IMG/VR virus record: IMGVR_UViG_3300009184_002810
Span: 1 to 53,613 of that record
Length of the DNA stretch: 53,613 bases
DNA from: a virus
Direction: 5' to 3' (one strand)
This document shows, piece after piece, positions 1-8,755 of this stretch (its first letter is position 1; each line of letters starts with the position of its first letter). The notes beneath the pieces are model-generated. The model saw only the letters and a list, made by a program, of their open reading frames with translations, was not told where the DNA came from and did not search any database. The position numbers were made by a program, and so were the translations under genes.

Positions 1-1214
1 CCTTTTCCGTCTGATACTGCATAGTCAATTAGTATTGAATCATATACAACTAAAAGAACTTTACTTTGCTTATCTTTTAGGTAATCTTTTAACTTATTTA
101 GTTTTTTTACGTTATTTACCGTTTCTAGGCATTGAATATAGTAGTTAAATAGTTTTTGAGGATTAGCGTTTTCTTGAGTAAGCTTTCTACCGTTTGGTAA
201 CTCTAAAAAACCGTTATTTGTATATGCAGTCCATATAGCTCTTACCGTATGATATACGTCTTCGAAGAATTCAATGTGCATATACTCCTCCTCTACTCCG
301 TTATACATCTGCCTAAATGTAATTTTCTTAGCTTCTTGGTATTCTTCAGGTGTTAGTTCTTCTTTATTGAAGTATTGTTTACCTAAATACTCGTGAATTG
401 ATTGATCTTGTGGAATATCGGTGTACATTGCATCGGCAATTAACCTTATATGGTATCCATCAAAGTCAAACTCTACAAAAGCGTCGTTTTGCGGTATAAA
501 AGCCGTTCTAGAACCGTTTTCTTTATTAAAAGCAAGGAAGTTTATACTATTAAATGCATTAGTAGGACGTGAAGTAATGTTATATAGGTTATAACTTGAA
601 TAAACCCTACTATCCTTTAGAGATCTCCCTTTCCAAGGAGTTTCAAAGTACTTATCAAAGAGCTTTTCATCTACTAAGATTCCCTGCTCTTCTACCCATT
701 TATATACCCCAGTGTATTTAGCCTGCCATTCAGTATTCAATTCTTTTCCTACGTAGTCTCTAACCATTTCAAACATACATTCACATCTTTCGTAATGTTT
801 TGAGATTGGGATAAAGGTATTTACCTGTGGTGAGTACTTAAACTTCTCATAGAAGTCTAAATGCACTGGAGTATAACAATTAAAATCCTGTATTTTACCT
901 TCTATATCTAAAACAGTAAAGTATAGGTCTATAGAATTAGGTAAATCTAGATAGTAAGAATGCCACTTCTTATCTAATAAGTAAATTTTAGGAATACCCT
1001 TTAAAAAAGTCTGAATTTCATCAACAGGTAGAGAGAAAGCTTCTGAATGATTAATTGGAATAATATAGCCTTTCTCAAAATCATTGTAATATAAGACGCA
1101 CGGTGTAGTTAAGGCCGGATGAGTGTGTTCAGACATCGACATTAACTCGATAAAGCATTTTTCCGGTCTAGGTAGCTGTGAGAGCTGCTCTGCTGTCTCA
1201 ATAATGAAATACAT
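1..1214 (-). CDS. Family A DNA polymerase, N-terminal 404 residues (runs off the window)
   Basis: Translating the minus strand from the ATG at 1214 gives an open frame that leaves the window after 404 residues. The last 160 residues carry the family A polymerase core: motif A as DFDGYHIR (D250), the O-helix motif B as K296-x3-F300-x3-Y304 followed by NG, and motif C as Y391-D392-S. Motif C normally reads HD, so His is replaced by Tyr here. Residues 1-180 match no motif I recognise; they could be a reduced exonuclease-like domain. The enzyme would copy the phage genome. It lies downstream of the baseplate genes, separated by a probable terminator. The start context AATAAAAGTTATG is identical to that of the membrane-protein gene at 12493. 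The family assignment is firm; complete length and C-terminus cannot be seen. Confidence 0.85.
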   Translation of the reverse strand, partial: MYFIIETAEQLSQLPRPEKCFIELMSMSEHTHPALTTPCVLYYNDFEKGYIIPINHSEAFSLPVDEIQTFLKGIPKIYLLDKKWHSYYLDLPNSIDLYFTVLDIEGKIQDFNCYTPVHLDFYEKFKYSPQVNTFIPISKHYERCECMFEMVRDYVGKELNTEWQAKYTGVYKWVEEQGILVDEKLFDKYFETPWKGRSLKDSRVYSSYNLYNITSRPTNAFNSINFLAFNKENGSRTAFIPQNDAFVEFDFDGYHIRLIADAMYTDIPQDQSIHEYLGKQYFNKEELTPEEYQEAKKITFRQMYNGVEEEYMHIEFFEDVYHTVRAIWTAYTNNGFLELPNGRKLTQENANPQKLFNYYIQCLETVNNVKKLNKLKDYLKDKQSKVLLVVYDSILIDYAVSDGK

Positions 1215-1249
1215 AACTTTTATTTACAGTAAAATAAGAAGGTCTTTTT

Positions 1250-1272
1250 AAAAAACCAACTCTTATGGAGTT
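1250..1272 (-). terminator. Probable intrinsic terminator after the baseplate genes
   Basis: On the minus strand AACTC, a five-base loop and GAGTT form a short hairpin that contains the stop codon of the 219-residue gene. It is followed by GG and six T. The stem is only 5 bp, so efficiency may be modest. The position between the tail module and the DNA polymerase gene makes sense for a transcript boundary. Confidence 0.45.
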
Positions 1273-1922
1273 ATTTTTGCAAACTTTGTATAATCTCCTC
1301 CGATAAATTCTATAATACCCCTGAAACTCTTTTGTTTAGCTTCTGTTACTCTTTTATTAGTGTTATAAACTCCTCCTTGAATTTGATACTGAGATTTTCT
1401 CGTATCATTCAAAGGACCAGTTAACTGCCATAACATACTTGTTGACTCATAACCTAAAACCGTGTCACTTATATTTCCATTTTGAATTTTAGTCCAGTCG
1501 AGTTGAGATATTTCAAATACAAACCCAGGACCGCTTACATTCTTAGCAAAATACCTTGTAAAGTATCCTCGTGCATAATCTGAATCTAGAGGGACGGGAT
1601 AATACGGGTTTAGTGAGGTTAATTCAAGGTTAGAATCTACTCCAGGATTTGCAGCAGCATACCCTCTTGCTGAGGTTAACTGTAAAGTACTAGACCTACT
1701 ATTTCCTGTAAAATCAGAATTATACTCATCTGTTACGTTAGCTTTTCTTATCGGAGTCAGTAATATGTTATTTCCTAATACCGGGTTAATACCTGTATAC
1801 GCCTTATCTTCGTAAGTCACATAATACCTGCCGGTATAAGCTTTTCGATCAGGAGTTAAGTACTCATTACCTCTCGTGTATAGGTTTGTTTTTATTCGAG
1901 TTAAAGGAAAATACTTTATCAT
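1263..1922 (-). CDS. Putative virion/baseplate protein, 219 aa
   Basis: I do not recognise a named family. The protein has no signal peptide or membrane segment and is rich in Tyr, Thr, Asn and Gly, as expected of a beta-rich structural protein. Its ATG overlaps the stop of the large hub gene in an ATGA junction, which implies translational coupling and equal supply. It is the last gene of the tail module before a hairpin terminator and the DNA polymerase gene. The late baseplate position suggests a wedge, hub or tail-tip component, but this is inferred from context only. Confidence 0.6.
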   Translation of the reverse strand: MIKYFPLTRIKTNLYTRGNEYLTPDRKAYTGRYYVTYEDKAYTGINPVLGNNILLTPIRKANVTDEYNSDFTGNSRSSTLQLTSARGYAAANPGVDSNLELTSLNPYYPVPLDSDYARGYFTRYFAKNVSGPGFVFEISQLDWTKIQNGNISDTVLGYESTSMLWQLTGPLNDTRKSQYQIQGGVYNTNKRVTEAKQKSFRGIIEFIGGDYTKFAKITP

Positions 1923-4900
1923 AATAATTTACCCGTGTTGTCTATGTAAGTTAAAAGCTTTCCAGTCTTCAATCCTATGTGTAAATGCGGATAACCCTGT
2001 AAGCGGGATGAATAATTACTAGGCCATTGACCTACATACGCTACTAAGTCCCCTTTTTTAACATTAGTACCTGCGGGTACTACTACTGAATCTAAATGAG
2101 TGTAGAAGAAGGTATTATTACTGCTTCCTATTGTAAGACTATACCCCCATACTGTGTTATTATTTTCACTAAACTTGACATTACTTATAGTTCCGTCGGC
2201 AATTGCATAAACTGGTGTTCCTGCAGCAACTCCTAAATCCCAGGCGTTATTATTTTGCCATATTTCCGGCAAATCTCCCCAGTTTGGATGTGCTGGGGTA
2301 TCGTACGCTAACCCGCTTTTTGCAGCACCGAATAGGTAGGTAGAAGTCTTTAGAGAATTTGTAGCTTTAAATAGATCTGTACCTCTTGGGTTATCTGATC
2401 GACTAGATACATTAATTTCTTGACTTTGTATTTCTCCTACAAGAGTTGAAGCTGTAACTTGTTTAACCTCGTTCCTTAGCTTAATCATTTGACCTTTAAT
2501 CTTGGTCAGCCATTGATTATTCTGAATTGTATGAGTAAGTCCAGTCACGATAAAAGCTACCTTTGCAAGCCCGTCTCTGCCTCTCAGTGAAAGCGGTAAT
2601 CTGTTTTGTGGAATAGTAAATGCATTACCCATTATAATACCGCTAATACCATCTAATGTCATCTCTAATTCAGCAGGAATAAAAGGTGCAGCAGATGTAA
2701 TTACATCACCGGACTTAACTTTAGACATTCTTTCAATATAATAGTTCTTAGCAAGGGCAATTCTATCTGTATTTAACTTAAAATTAGAATATATGTTTAT
2801 AATATGGTCGTTAAATAACTCAGCCGCTCTTTGATCATTCGATTCTTCATTATTTTTTGAGTTAGAATTATTACCAGACTCTCCATTAGAAGCATCTTGA
2901 ATATAGGGTTTATACCTATCTTGAAAGTTTTCATTTAAGTAACTTAAAGAGGAATGATCTTTTGCATTCACAGATCCTGTATTTGCTTGTGCTGATATCG
3001 CTATCATACTTGCAAGTTTAGTAGACATTACTGATTTTAACTGAAACTGTCTTGCTAAACCTAGGTTACCTGCAACAGGTAATTCTTGTGGATCGCTAGA
3101 AATAGGTAATAACCCTGCAAGTTTTTTATTGTTTCCTTCTTTTAAGTTGGACTTGTATTTCTCTGCACCAAGTATAGAGGCTTCTGTTCCGTTTAAGCTA
3201 GGTACCCACTGGTCATCTTGAATTTGAATTGTGTTGGAGTCGTCTCTATAAGCAGATCTAAAGGCATTTGTGTTTCCTAGAGATTTATTAATATCAACTA
3301 AAATTTGCTGTAAAAAAGGTTCTAATTTAACAGCATGTTCTGGGTCTGCACCAGCAGAGTTTTTTACAAGTCCTAGTAAATAGTCTACGTTTAATAGAAT
3401 ATCCATTATTCTTCCCTGATACGTATCGGTTTGTGTTTTGTAGGTAAGTCCTGCTTTCTTTATCAGTGTTGATACACCGTTAAATTTACCTGCAGGGTCA
3501 AATATAGGAGTTGCTTTATCAGTCCCTCGCCAGTTCTTTACTACATTTTCAGGAAAAATACTCTCATACTGAGGCTTTGTAGCTTGAAGCGGCACTAAGC
3601 AGGTTAAAGGATCAACGGAAAGTTGTTGGGGTGAGGTTAAGCAGAAATTTGTTTCTGGGTTAAAGTCGATGTAGACGTAAGGTCGTTTTGGAGTTCCTGT
3701 AGCTGCATTATTATTTGTTGTTAATTTAGAATCAGGTGAATCGTAAATTAAGCACATATTATTTAAGAAAGCTAATAGATAGCCGAAAGGTATGTATATA
3801 GGAGAGTACAGTACGGTATCGCTTCCCTCTTCCCCGCCTTGTCCGTATGCAAATGCAAAAGCAGTACATAACTTAGTATAATCTACTTTAGGTATAATAT
3901 CATAAAGGGTCGGGTCAATCATTAAGTTACTATTAAACCCTCTTGATGCATATGCAACTAAGAAATCCTTTTCTTTAAGGTCAGCAAATCTTTTAGGTAT
4001 ATTACTATCATTTAAAACCCCGTTCATTATACCGTCTTGAAAAAATTTTTCTGTTAAAGCACTAATATTAACTGCAAGACCTTTTACATTTGATTTAGCT
4101 ATTGCAACTTGGGCTACTGCCTGTACAATAGTTAGCATTGCTTGTAGTGCTGATGCAAAACCTTCAACAGCTTCTTGTTGATCAGTACTAGCTTTATTTA
4201 CAGTGCCGTTTGTATCTCCAGTGTTAGCTGTGTCTTTAGGTTTAGGATTTGTATCAGCAGGCGGTATAGGGGTTAATACATCAGCTATAAAGCCCGGGTT
4301 ATTAGTAGTTACCTTAAAGGTAATAGGTACTTTTTTCTTACTCTTATCTCCGTTATATCCTGGGTTTAATGCTTCTGAAGCGGCTCTATTAGACTCTAAA
4401 CCGTTGTAGTTTGCTACTATGTAATAAGTAGTGGTGCCGCTTATTTTAAAGTCTGAACCTACTCCAGAGTAAGTCACATTATCTAAACGGCTTCCATCAA
4501 TCTGCCATTGATCTAAAGCTACTAGTATGTCTGCTCTAGTTGGTTGGAAACTAGTATCGGTCCAGGAAGCTTGTATAGTAGTATTAGAAAAAGGAAAAAG
4601 TCTATTAGTCTCGTCGATTCTTACTGGTGCTACTAAGAATGAGTAAACTGCTTCAACTTTCCCGCCAGGTACTACTCCTGTTAAGGGAAGATCTACAGTT
4701 TTAGTACCTATTCCGATTACATTCATTAAGTCAAATGCCGTTAAACTTCCAATACCGGCCTGTCCTTTTAACCATTCTCCAGTAGCTGTTACAGCTTTTG
4801 TAGTATCTGTATTTGCAGCAAAGTATTTAGTAGCTGTTGTAAATGACCAACCTTTAACAGCACCTGTATAGCTGTCCATTTTGTCTTCAAGACTTCTTAT

Positions 4901-6295
4901 TTTCCCTCTAATATCTTCACTATTACCTCCATTTCCTTCTAGTATCCCCCTTATAGCCTTACTGAGTAGCTCTGTATCAAATTTAATTGAAGTTATAGTG
5001 GAGGGAGTATACCTTTTAAAGCCATAAGGCGCTTTATTGAGCCATAAACCTCCATAAGCTACTGAAACTGCGTTCTTAACATCTGGGTTAGTATTCTTGG
5101 TAAACGGTATATTAAAGGCGTAAAAATCTATATTTATATCATCTCCTTTAGGAATATAGACACCAATATTACTCGGGTACAGAAACTGGTATTTTTTAAC
5201 AAGAGGTGCTATTCCGTAAGTCTTAACAAAAGCAGCAAAATCTCCTTGAAGCCCATCGTATTTTTGTGCGCGCGCAAATAATTCTGGTACGGTTACAGGA
5301 ACTGGGTCGATTTGAGTTGTTGATGTAGTTTCGCCTTTAGGAGGATTGTCTTGTAGCTCCTTTAATAATCGTTTTGTTTCTGCTAACTGTGCCTGTATTT
5401 GTGCGTATTCACTTTTACTCTTCTTATACTCCTTTAATAGGCCGTCTGGTAGTTTGTAGGCTTGGTTAATTCTCATAGAATCCATTACAGATCCTAATCC
5501 TACTAGCTTGACGCTGCAGTCGTACCCTCCATCTTGATTCATAGACCAGTTAAAGTTGGAAACTATACCTAACATTCCATCGTAGTTACCAAAAGTGTTT
5601 CTTGCTTGAAATGCAATAGCTTGTTGTATGTTTTCTTTTCTCTGATTACCTTTAAATGGATCATCGATTCCAAATGCAATACGGTTAAAGCCTCCGTTGT
5701 TTTCATAATACTGAGTATGTCCCCATTCAAGTAACATAGAGTATCCTAGTCTAAAATAAAGAGCTTCAATTACATTAAGTTGGTTCATGTTCCAAACCTT
5801 AAACTGTATATTTGCTTGTCTTAAAGATCCTAAACGTCCTGTAGTCTCTATCGTGACTCCTGTTAGTCCAGGTAGTGGCCTATAGCCCATCTCTTCTGTA
5901 CCTCCTAAGCCGTATGCACCATCGGGTCCAATACCTGATCTTAAGTTAATTCCATTTCCTTTTTGTATAGAAGTTCCTGCTTCAAGAATCCAATTTTTCG
6001 CTAGAGAATCCGGTGCATTATAAGATAGTGTAGAATCTAAGTTAAAACGACTATAGTAAGTCTTATAGTCTTTGTCTGTTAATTTAAGTAAATTAGAAGT
6101 CGGCTGTAATTCAATATTCACAGAGGATACAAGACGTGCCGAACCCGTTTTATTAGCTAAAAATAAAATATCGTCATTTGACCTGCTAACTGTACTATTC
6201 TGTGCAGCTCTAATATAAAGCTGTAAAAGGACATAGTCGCTAAATGGTGCACCTATAACATTGGATAACTTTACATTAGTATCGCTAGTAGCCAT
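1919..6295 (-). CDS. Large baseplate hub-like protein with C-terminal M23 peptidase-like domain, 1458 aa
   Basis: The last 110 residues resemble an M23 (LytM-type) endopeptidase: the WDLGVAAGTPVYAIADG block with D1353, a YTHLD block (H1400) and HLH at 1437-1439. The first zinc ligand of the HxxxD motif should be residue 1349 but is Asn. Residues 150-260 contain a compact block typical of phage baseplate structural proteins; a Glu/Lys/Gln-rich helix near 290-315 may be coiled coil; residues 580-665 look like a beta-sandwich; an Ala-rich hydrophobic helix lies near 715-745. The likely role is a hub or tail-tip protein that opens peptidoglycan during injection, as the gp5 lysozyme does in T4. 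It overlaps the upstream LysM-like gene by 11 nt and the downstream gene by 4 nt. Peptidase activity is uncertain because of the Asn. Confidence 0.75.
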   Translation of the reverse strand: MATSDTNVKLSNVIGAPFSDYVLLQLYIRAAQNSTVSRSNDDILFLANKTGSARLVSSVNIELQPTSNLLKLTDKDYKTYYSRFNLDSTLSYNAPDSLAKNWILEAGTSIQKGNGINLRSGIGPDGAYGLGGTEEMGYRPLPGLTGVTIETTGRLGSLRQANIQFKVWNMNQLNVIEALYFRLGYSMLLEWGHTQYYENNGGFNRIAFGIDDPFKGNQRKENIQQAIAFQARNTFGNYDGMLGIVSNFNWSMNQDGGYDCSVKLVGLGSVMDSMRINQAYKLPDGLLKEYKKSKSEYAQIQAQLAETKRLLKELQDNPPKGETTSTTQIDPVPVTVPELFARAQKYDGLQGDFAAFVKTYGIAPLVKKYQFLYPSNIGVYIPKGDDINIDFYAFNIPFTKNTNPDVKNAVSVAYGGLWLNKAPYGFKRYTPSTITSIKFDTELLSKAIRGILEGNGGNSEDIRGKIRSLEDKMDSYTGAVKGWSFTTATKYFAANTDTTKAVTATGEWLKGQAGIGSLTAFDLMNVIGIGTKTVDLPLTGVVPGGKVEAVYSFLVAPVRIDETNRLFPFSNTTIQASWTDTSFQPTRADILVALDQWQIDGSRLDNVTYSGVGSDFKISGTTTYYIVANYNGLESNRAASEALNPGYNGDKSKKKVPITFKVTTNNPGFIADVLTPIPPADTNPKPKDTANTGDTNGTVNKASTDQQEAVEGFASALQAMLTIVQAVAQVAIAKSNVKGLAVNISALTEKFFQDGIMNGVLNDSNIPKRFADLKEKDFLVAYASRGFNSNLMIDPTLYDIIPKVDYTKLCTAFAFAYGQGGEEGSDTVLYSPIYIPFGYLLAFLNNMCLIYDSPDSKLTTNNNAATGTPKRPYVYIDFNPETNFCLTSPQQLSVDPLTCLVPLQATKPQYESIFPENVVKNWRGTDKATPIFDPAGKFNGVSTLIKKAGLTYKTQTDTYQGRIMDILLNVDYLLGLVKNSAGADPEHAVKLEPFLQQILVDINKSLGNTNAFRSAYRDDSNTIQIQDDQWVPSLNGTEASILGAEKYKSNLKEGNNKKLAGLLPISSDPQELPVAGNLGLARQFQLKSVMSTKLASMIAISAQANTGSVNAKDHSSLSYLNENFQDRYKPYIQDASNGESGNNSNSKNNEESNDQRAAELFNDHIINIYSNFKLNTDRIALAKNYYIERMSKVKSGDVITSAAPFIPAELEMTLDGISGIIMGNAFTIPQNRLPLSLRGRDGLAKVAFIVTGLTHTIQNNQWLTKIKGQMIKLRNEVKQVTASTLVGEIQSQEINVSSRSDNPRGTDLFKATNSLKTSTYLFGAAKSGLAYDTPAHPNWGDLPEIWQNNNAWDLGVAAGTPVYAIADGTISNVKFSENNNTVWGYSLTIGSSNNTFFYTHLDSVVVPAGTNVKKGDLVAYVGQWPSNYSSRLQGYPHLHIGLKTGKLLTYIDNTGKLL

Positions 6296-6593
6296 TATTT
6301 ACTAAATTATAATTACTTAAAATTGACTGTACATTAGTAGGAATTCTTAATTGTATGCCGATAGGAGGGTATATAGAATCACCTGGTAGTGCATTTGCAG
6401 ATGCAATAACCCACCATAAGCTTGAATCTTGATAGAAATCAAGAGCCATTAAATCTAATCTATCCTCTACAGTTGTAATAATATAATAGTCGTCGTTAGT
6501 TGGCTGTATTTCAGGGTACACATTAGTTTGATAATAAGTACTTCCTGTTACATTTAACTTTGTAGTTGGTATAGTTTGGTATCTTGATTGCAT
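6285..6593 (-). CDS. LysM-like / gp53-like baseplate wedge protein, 102 aa
   Basis: The core has the pattern TVEDRLDLMALDFYQDSSLW, then WVIA, and ends with the PP-x-G-x-QLRIP block. This is the usual signature of short LysM-like baseplate proteins in contractile phages, such as T4 gp53 and the P2 gpX type. These proteins join wedges around the hub; cell-wall binding is a possible but unproven second role. The length suits the family. It starts two bases after the preceding gene and its 3' end overlaps the hub gene by 11 nt, which supports a shared baseplate role. No signal peptide or membrane segment is present. Confidence 0.7.
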   Translation of the reverse strand: MQSRYQTIPTTKLNVTGSTYYQTNVYPEIQPTNDDYYIITTVEDRLDLMALDFYQDSSLWWVIASANALPGDSIYPPIGIQLRIPTNVQSILSNYNLVNNGY

Positions 6594-6595
6594 AA

Positions 6596-8521
6596 TTATA
6601 GAGCTAAAGAATTAATGTTGTTAGTGAAGACGGAGGTACTAACTCGATTATCAACGAGTGTGATATTCTGCTGCACAGTAGTTCCAACTGCTTGTGCACC
6701 TACTCCTGATCCTTCTGTTGGTACTAGAGGTCCTTGTACCGGTGTTAAAGGAGTTTGATTACTTTTTAATAGTAGTGTTTTCTGTTTATCTATGGTATCA
6801 GCATTTGGATCTAAATAACGGTCTTTATTTGCTATCAATGGTACGAATGAATTTAAAGAACCTCCATAGTTTCCGCTCTCCTTTCTTGGTAAAATATCCA
6901 TAATAGGTTTAAAGCTACATTGAATTGTTAACATATGAGGTAGTTGTCTAACATCGTCGTCAGCATATTCATTTAATAGAATTTCCCAAGGCGTATTACT
7001 GTTATCAATAGTAACGTTCACATTATCTAAAAATCCAGGTACTCTATAAAGATAGTCACCAATTGTCAATCTAACAACATTTCCGCGCATTAAATTATAC
7101 TCCGGAGAGTAGTCGGGGTATACTTGAGAGATTAATTGATTTACTTTCTTATATAAAGGTTGCATTTCTTGTCTACTTTGAGCAAGAATTTTAAAGCTAA
7201 AGCTAATACTTCTATCAAAACCTTGATAAGTTCTGAAGGTTTCCCCTCTACCTAGATACTTAAAGGTATTATATTCTGCAGTATTTGTATCACTAATTTG
7301 CCCTTCTAAAAAAGCTCTAAAAATCAAAGCTACGGAAAAAACAGGATTATTATTATCAATACACTCAAAAGCAAACTTAATAATATCGCTACTGTCTTTT
7401 TTGTTTACAGCCCAAGGGTCTGTTTGAGTCGGATCAAAAAAGAAAGGATTTAGTAGATTTAAACTGTCTTCACCTACTCTAGTACCGTAATCTACATAAT
7501 TTTTTCTTGCATTAGGTGCACCAGGACTACCAATATTTAGTCTATTAATTAAGCTCTTTGTTCTGTAGTCTGATCTAGGGGAACCTGTAGGTAGATAATT
7601 TCTAAAATCTTGTACTGTCGCCGCTATCGGCATTTTATTCTCCTGAGTGTTTTGATCTGCAATCTGCTGATAAGTAAAAGCTATTGTAGAGTAGGGTTGA
7701 GCTAATTTTCCGTTAGCAGTAAAGTTAGGATCTGGTGAAGTTATACTTAAGTAGGTAGCATCTGTATTAGTGGTTCTAAAAATTCTCGTAAAACCAATTC
7801 CGTATACAGATCCAGGTCCTCCTGAGTAATTAAATATTTGATTTTGTAAAGGTGATATGCCCATTCTATCTGCTAAGGAAGGGTCAATGCCGGCTGCGTA
7901 TGTCATATCCGGGTTTACAAGAAAGTTTGTATTCTGTATTAACTTTAAAGCTCGTAAAATAGCTAATCTATTAGTAACTTCTGTGTTATTTTGAGGTGCG
8001 CCTGCAACATACTGATAAGTTGTTCTTACACCTTCGTAGATTGTGGGACTTACTCCGTGTCTATTATAGTGAGCACCGGTTCCTTGAACCCCTACTTGTA
8101 TAAGGGTATTTTTTGGATCATAAACCTGCGTTACAGGTATAACTGCATTATCTAAAGATAATCCTACAAACTGTAATGAATTTGGTACTTGAGTTCTAGG
8201 ATTAGAAAGTTGTAATCCTTTTTGTTTCTGTATAAAAGCAGTACCGCGAGGAGAAGATTTAAAAAACTTTTTAATACGTTCGAAATCCACTAGTGCTGCA
8301 TCAGTAGTATACGTTCCGTTTACTAGAGAGCTTATCGCTCCCCCTCTTATTGGATAATCTAAGCTAGTTCTATTAAGCGTATAGAGGTCCTTAAAATCCG
8401 TAGGAGTATTAACAGTCTCAATAGGAGCTTGAATGAATGGCTGACCGCTATCACCACCTCCAGGTTGATCCATGCCAAATCTAAGACTGGTAAAATTCGT
8501 TTTAAAGTTTATTAATGGCAT
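6596..8521 (-). CDS. Putative baseplate/tail structural protein, 641 aa
   Basis: The C-terminal half (about residues 390-565) contains a block with a GRGETFRTYQGFDRSISFSF strand pattern, a helix with RQEMQPLYKKVNQL and then RLTIGDYLYRVPGFLDNVNV. That alternation of strands and a central helix resembles the tube- or hub-like fold of tail-end and baseplate proteins in contractile systems. The N-terminal half is Asn/Thr/Gly-rich and looks surface-exposed. It sits between the tape measure and the LysM-like gene, the usual place of tube-initiator or hub proteins (T4 gp48/gp54 positions). The fold statement is pattern reading; the exact role is inferred. Confidence 0.65.
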   Translation of the reverse strand: MPLINFKTNFTSLRFGMDQPGGGDSGQPFIQAPIETVNTPTDFKDLYTLNRTSLDYPIRGGAISSLVNGTYTTDAALVDFERIKKFFKSSPRGTAFIQKQKGLQLSNPRTQVPNSLQFVGLSLDNAVIPVTQVYDPKNTLIQVGVQGTGAHYNRHGVSPTIYEGVRTTYQYVAGAPQNNTEVTNRLAILRALKLIQNTNFLVNPDMTYAAGIDPSLADRMGISPLQNQIFNYSGGPGSVYGIGFTRIFRTTNTDATYLSITSPDPNFTANGKLAQPYSTIAFTYQQIADQNTQENKMPIAATVQDFRNYLPTGSPRSDYRTKSLINRLNIGSPGAPNARKNYVDYGTRVGEDSLNLLNPFFFDPTQTDPWAVNKKDSSDIIKFAFECIDNNNPVFSVALIFRAFLEGQISDTNTAEYNTFKYLGRGETFRTYQGFDRSISFSFKILAQSRQEMQPLYKKVNQLISQVYPDYSPEYNLMRGNVVRLTIGDYLYRVPGFLDNVNVTIDNSNTPWEILLNEYADDDVRQLPHMLTIQCSFKPIMDILPRKESGNYGGSLNSFVPLIANKDRYLDPNADTIDKQKTLLLKSNQTPLTPVQGPLVPTEGSGVGAQAVGTTVQQNITLVDNRVSTSVFTNNINSLAL

Positions 8522-8522
8522 C

Positions 8523-8753
8523 TTAGGATTTATTAGAAGCTTTTAAATAATCTAAGTAAGTAGGTTGTGGCTTTGCACCATAAGTAACATCTATTGGATT
8601 TTGACTTACAGGAATTACAGAAGAGGCTAAAGGAACAGAAGAGCCTCTCAATACTGTCGTTACATTTTGAGGAGTACCTTCAAATTGTCCTGTAGGGTTA
8701 GTTCTACCTTGCTTGCTTAATTGCGAATCTTTTATTTGATTTAATACTGACAT
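8523..8753 (-). CDS. Small tail-module protein, 76 aa, function unknown
   Basis: This is a short hydrophilic protein, Ser/Pro/Gln/Thr-rich, without Cys, membrane segment or recognised motif. It is probably largely unstructured apart from the ends, where a basic Gln/Ser helix and a YLDYLKAS segment could fold. Spacing of 1-2 nt on both sides, between the tape measure gene and a baseplate gene, shows it is part of the tail operon. It could be a minor baseplate or tape-measure-terminus partner, but there is no sequence evidence for either. Confidence 0.6.
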   Translation of the reverse strand: MSVLNQIKDSQLSKQGRTNPTGQFEGTPQNVTTVLRGSSVPLASSVIPVSQNPIDVTYGAKPQPTYLDYLKASNKS

Positions 8754-8755
8754 AA

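Noticed and set aside
5265-5276. GCGCGCGC alternating tract as a possible special DNA structure
   Set aside because: It is short, lies inside the hub gene and is explained by the codons there.
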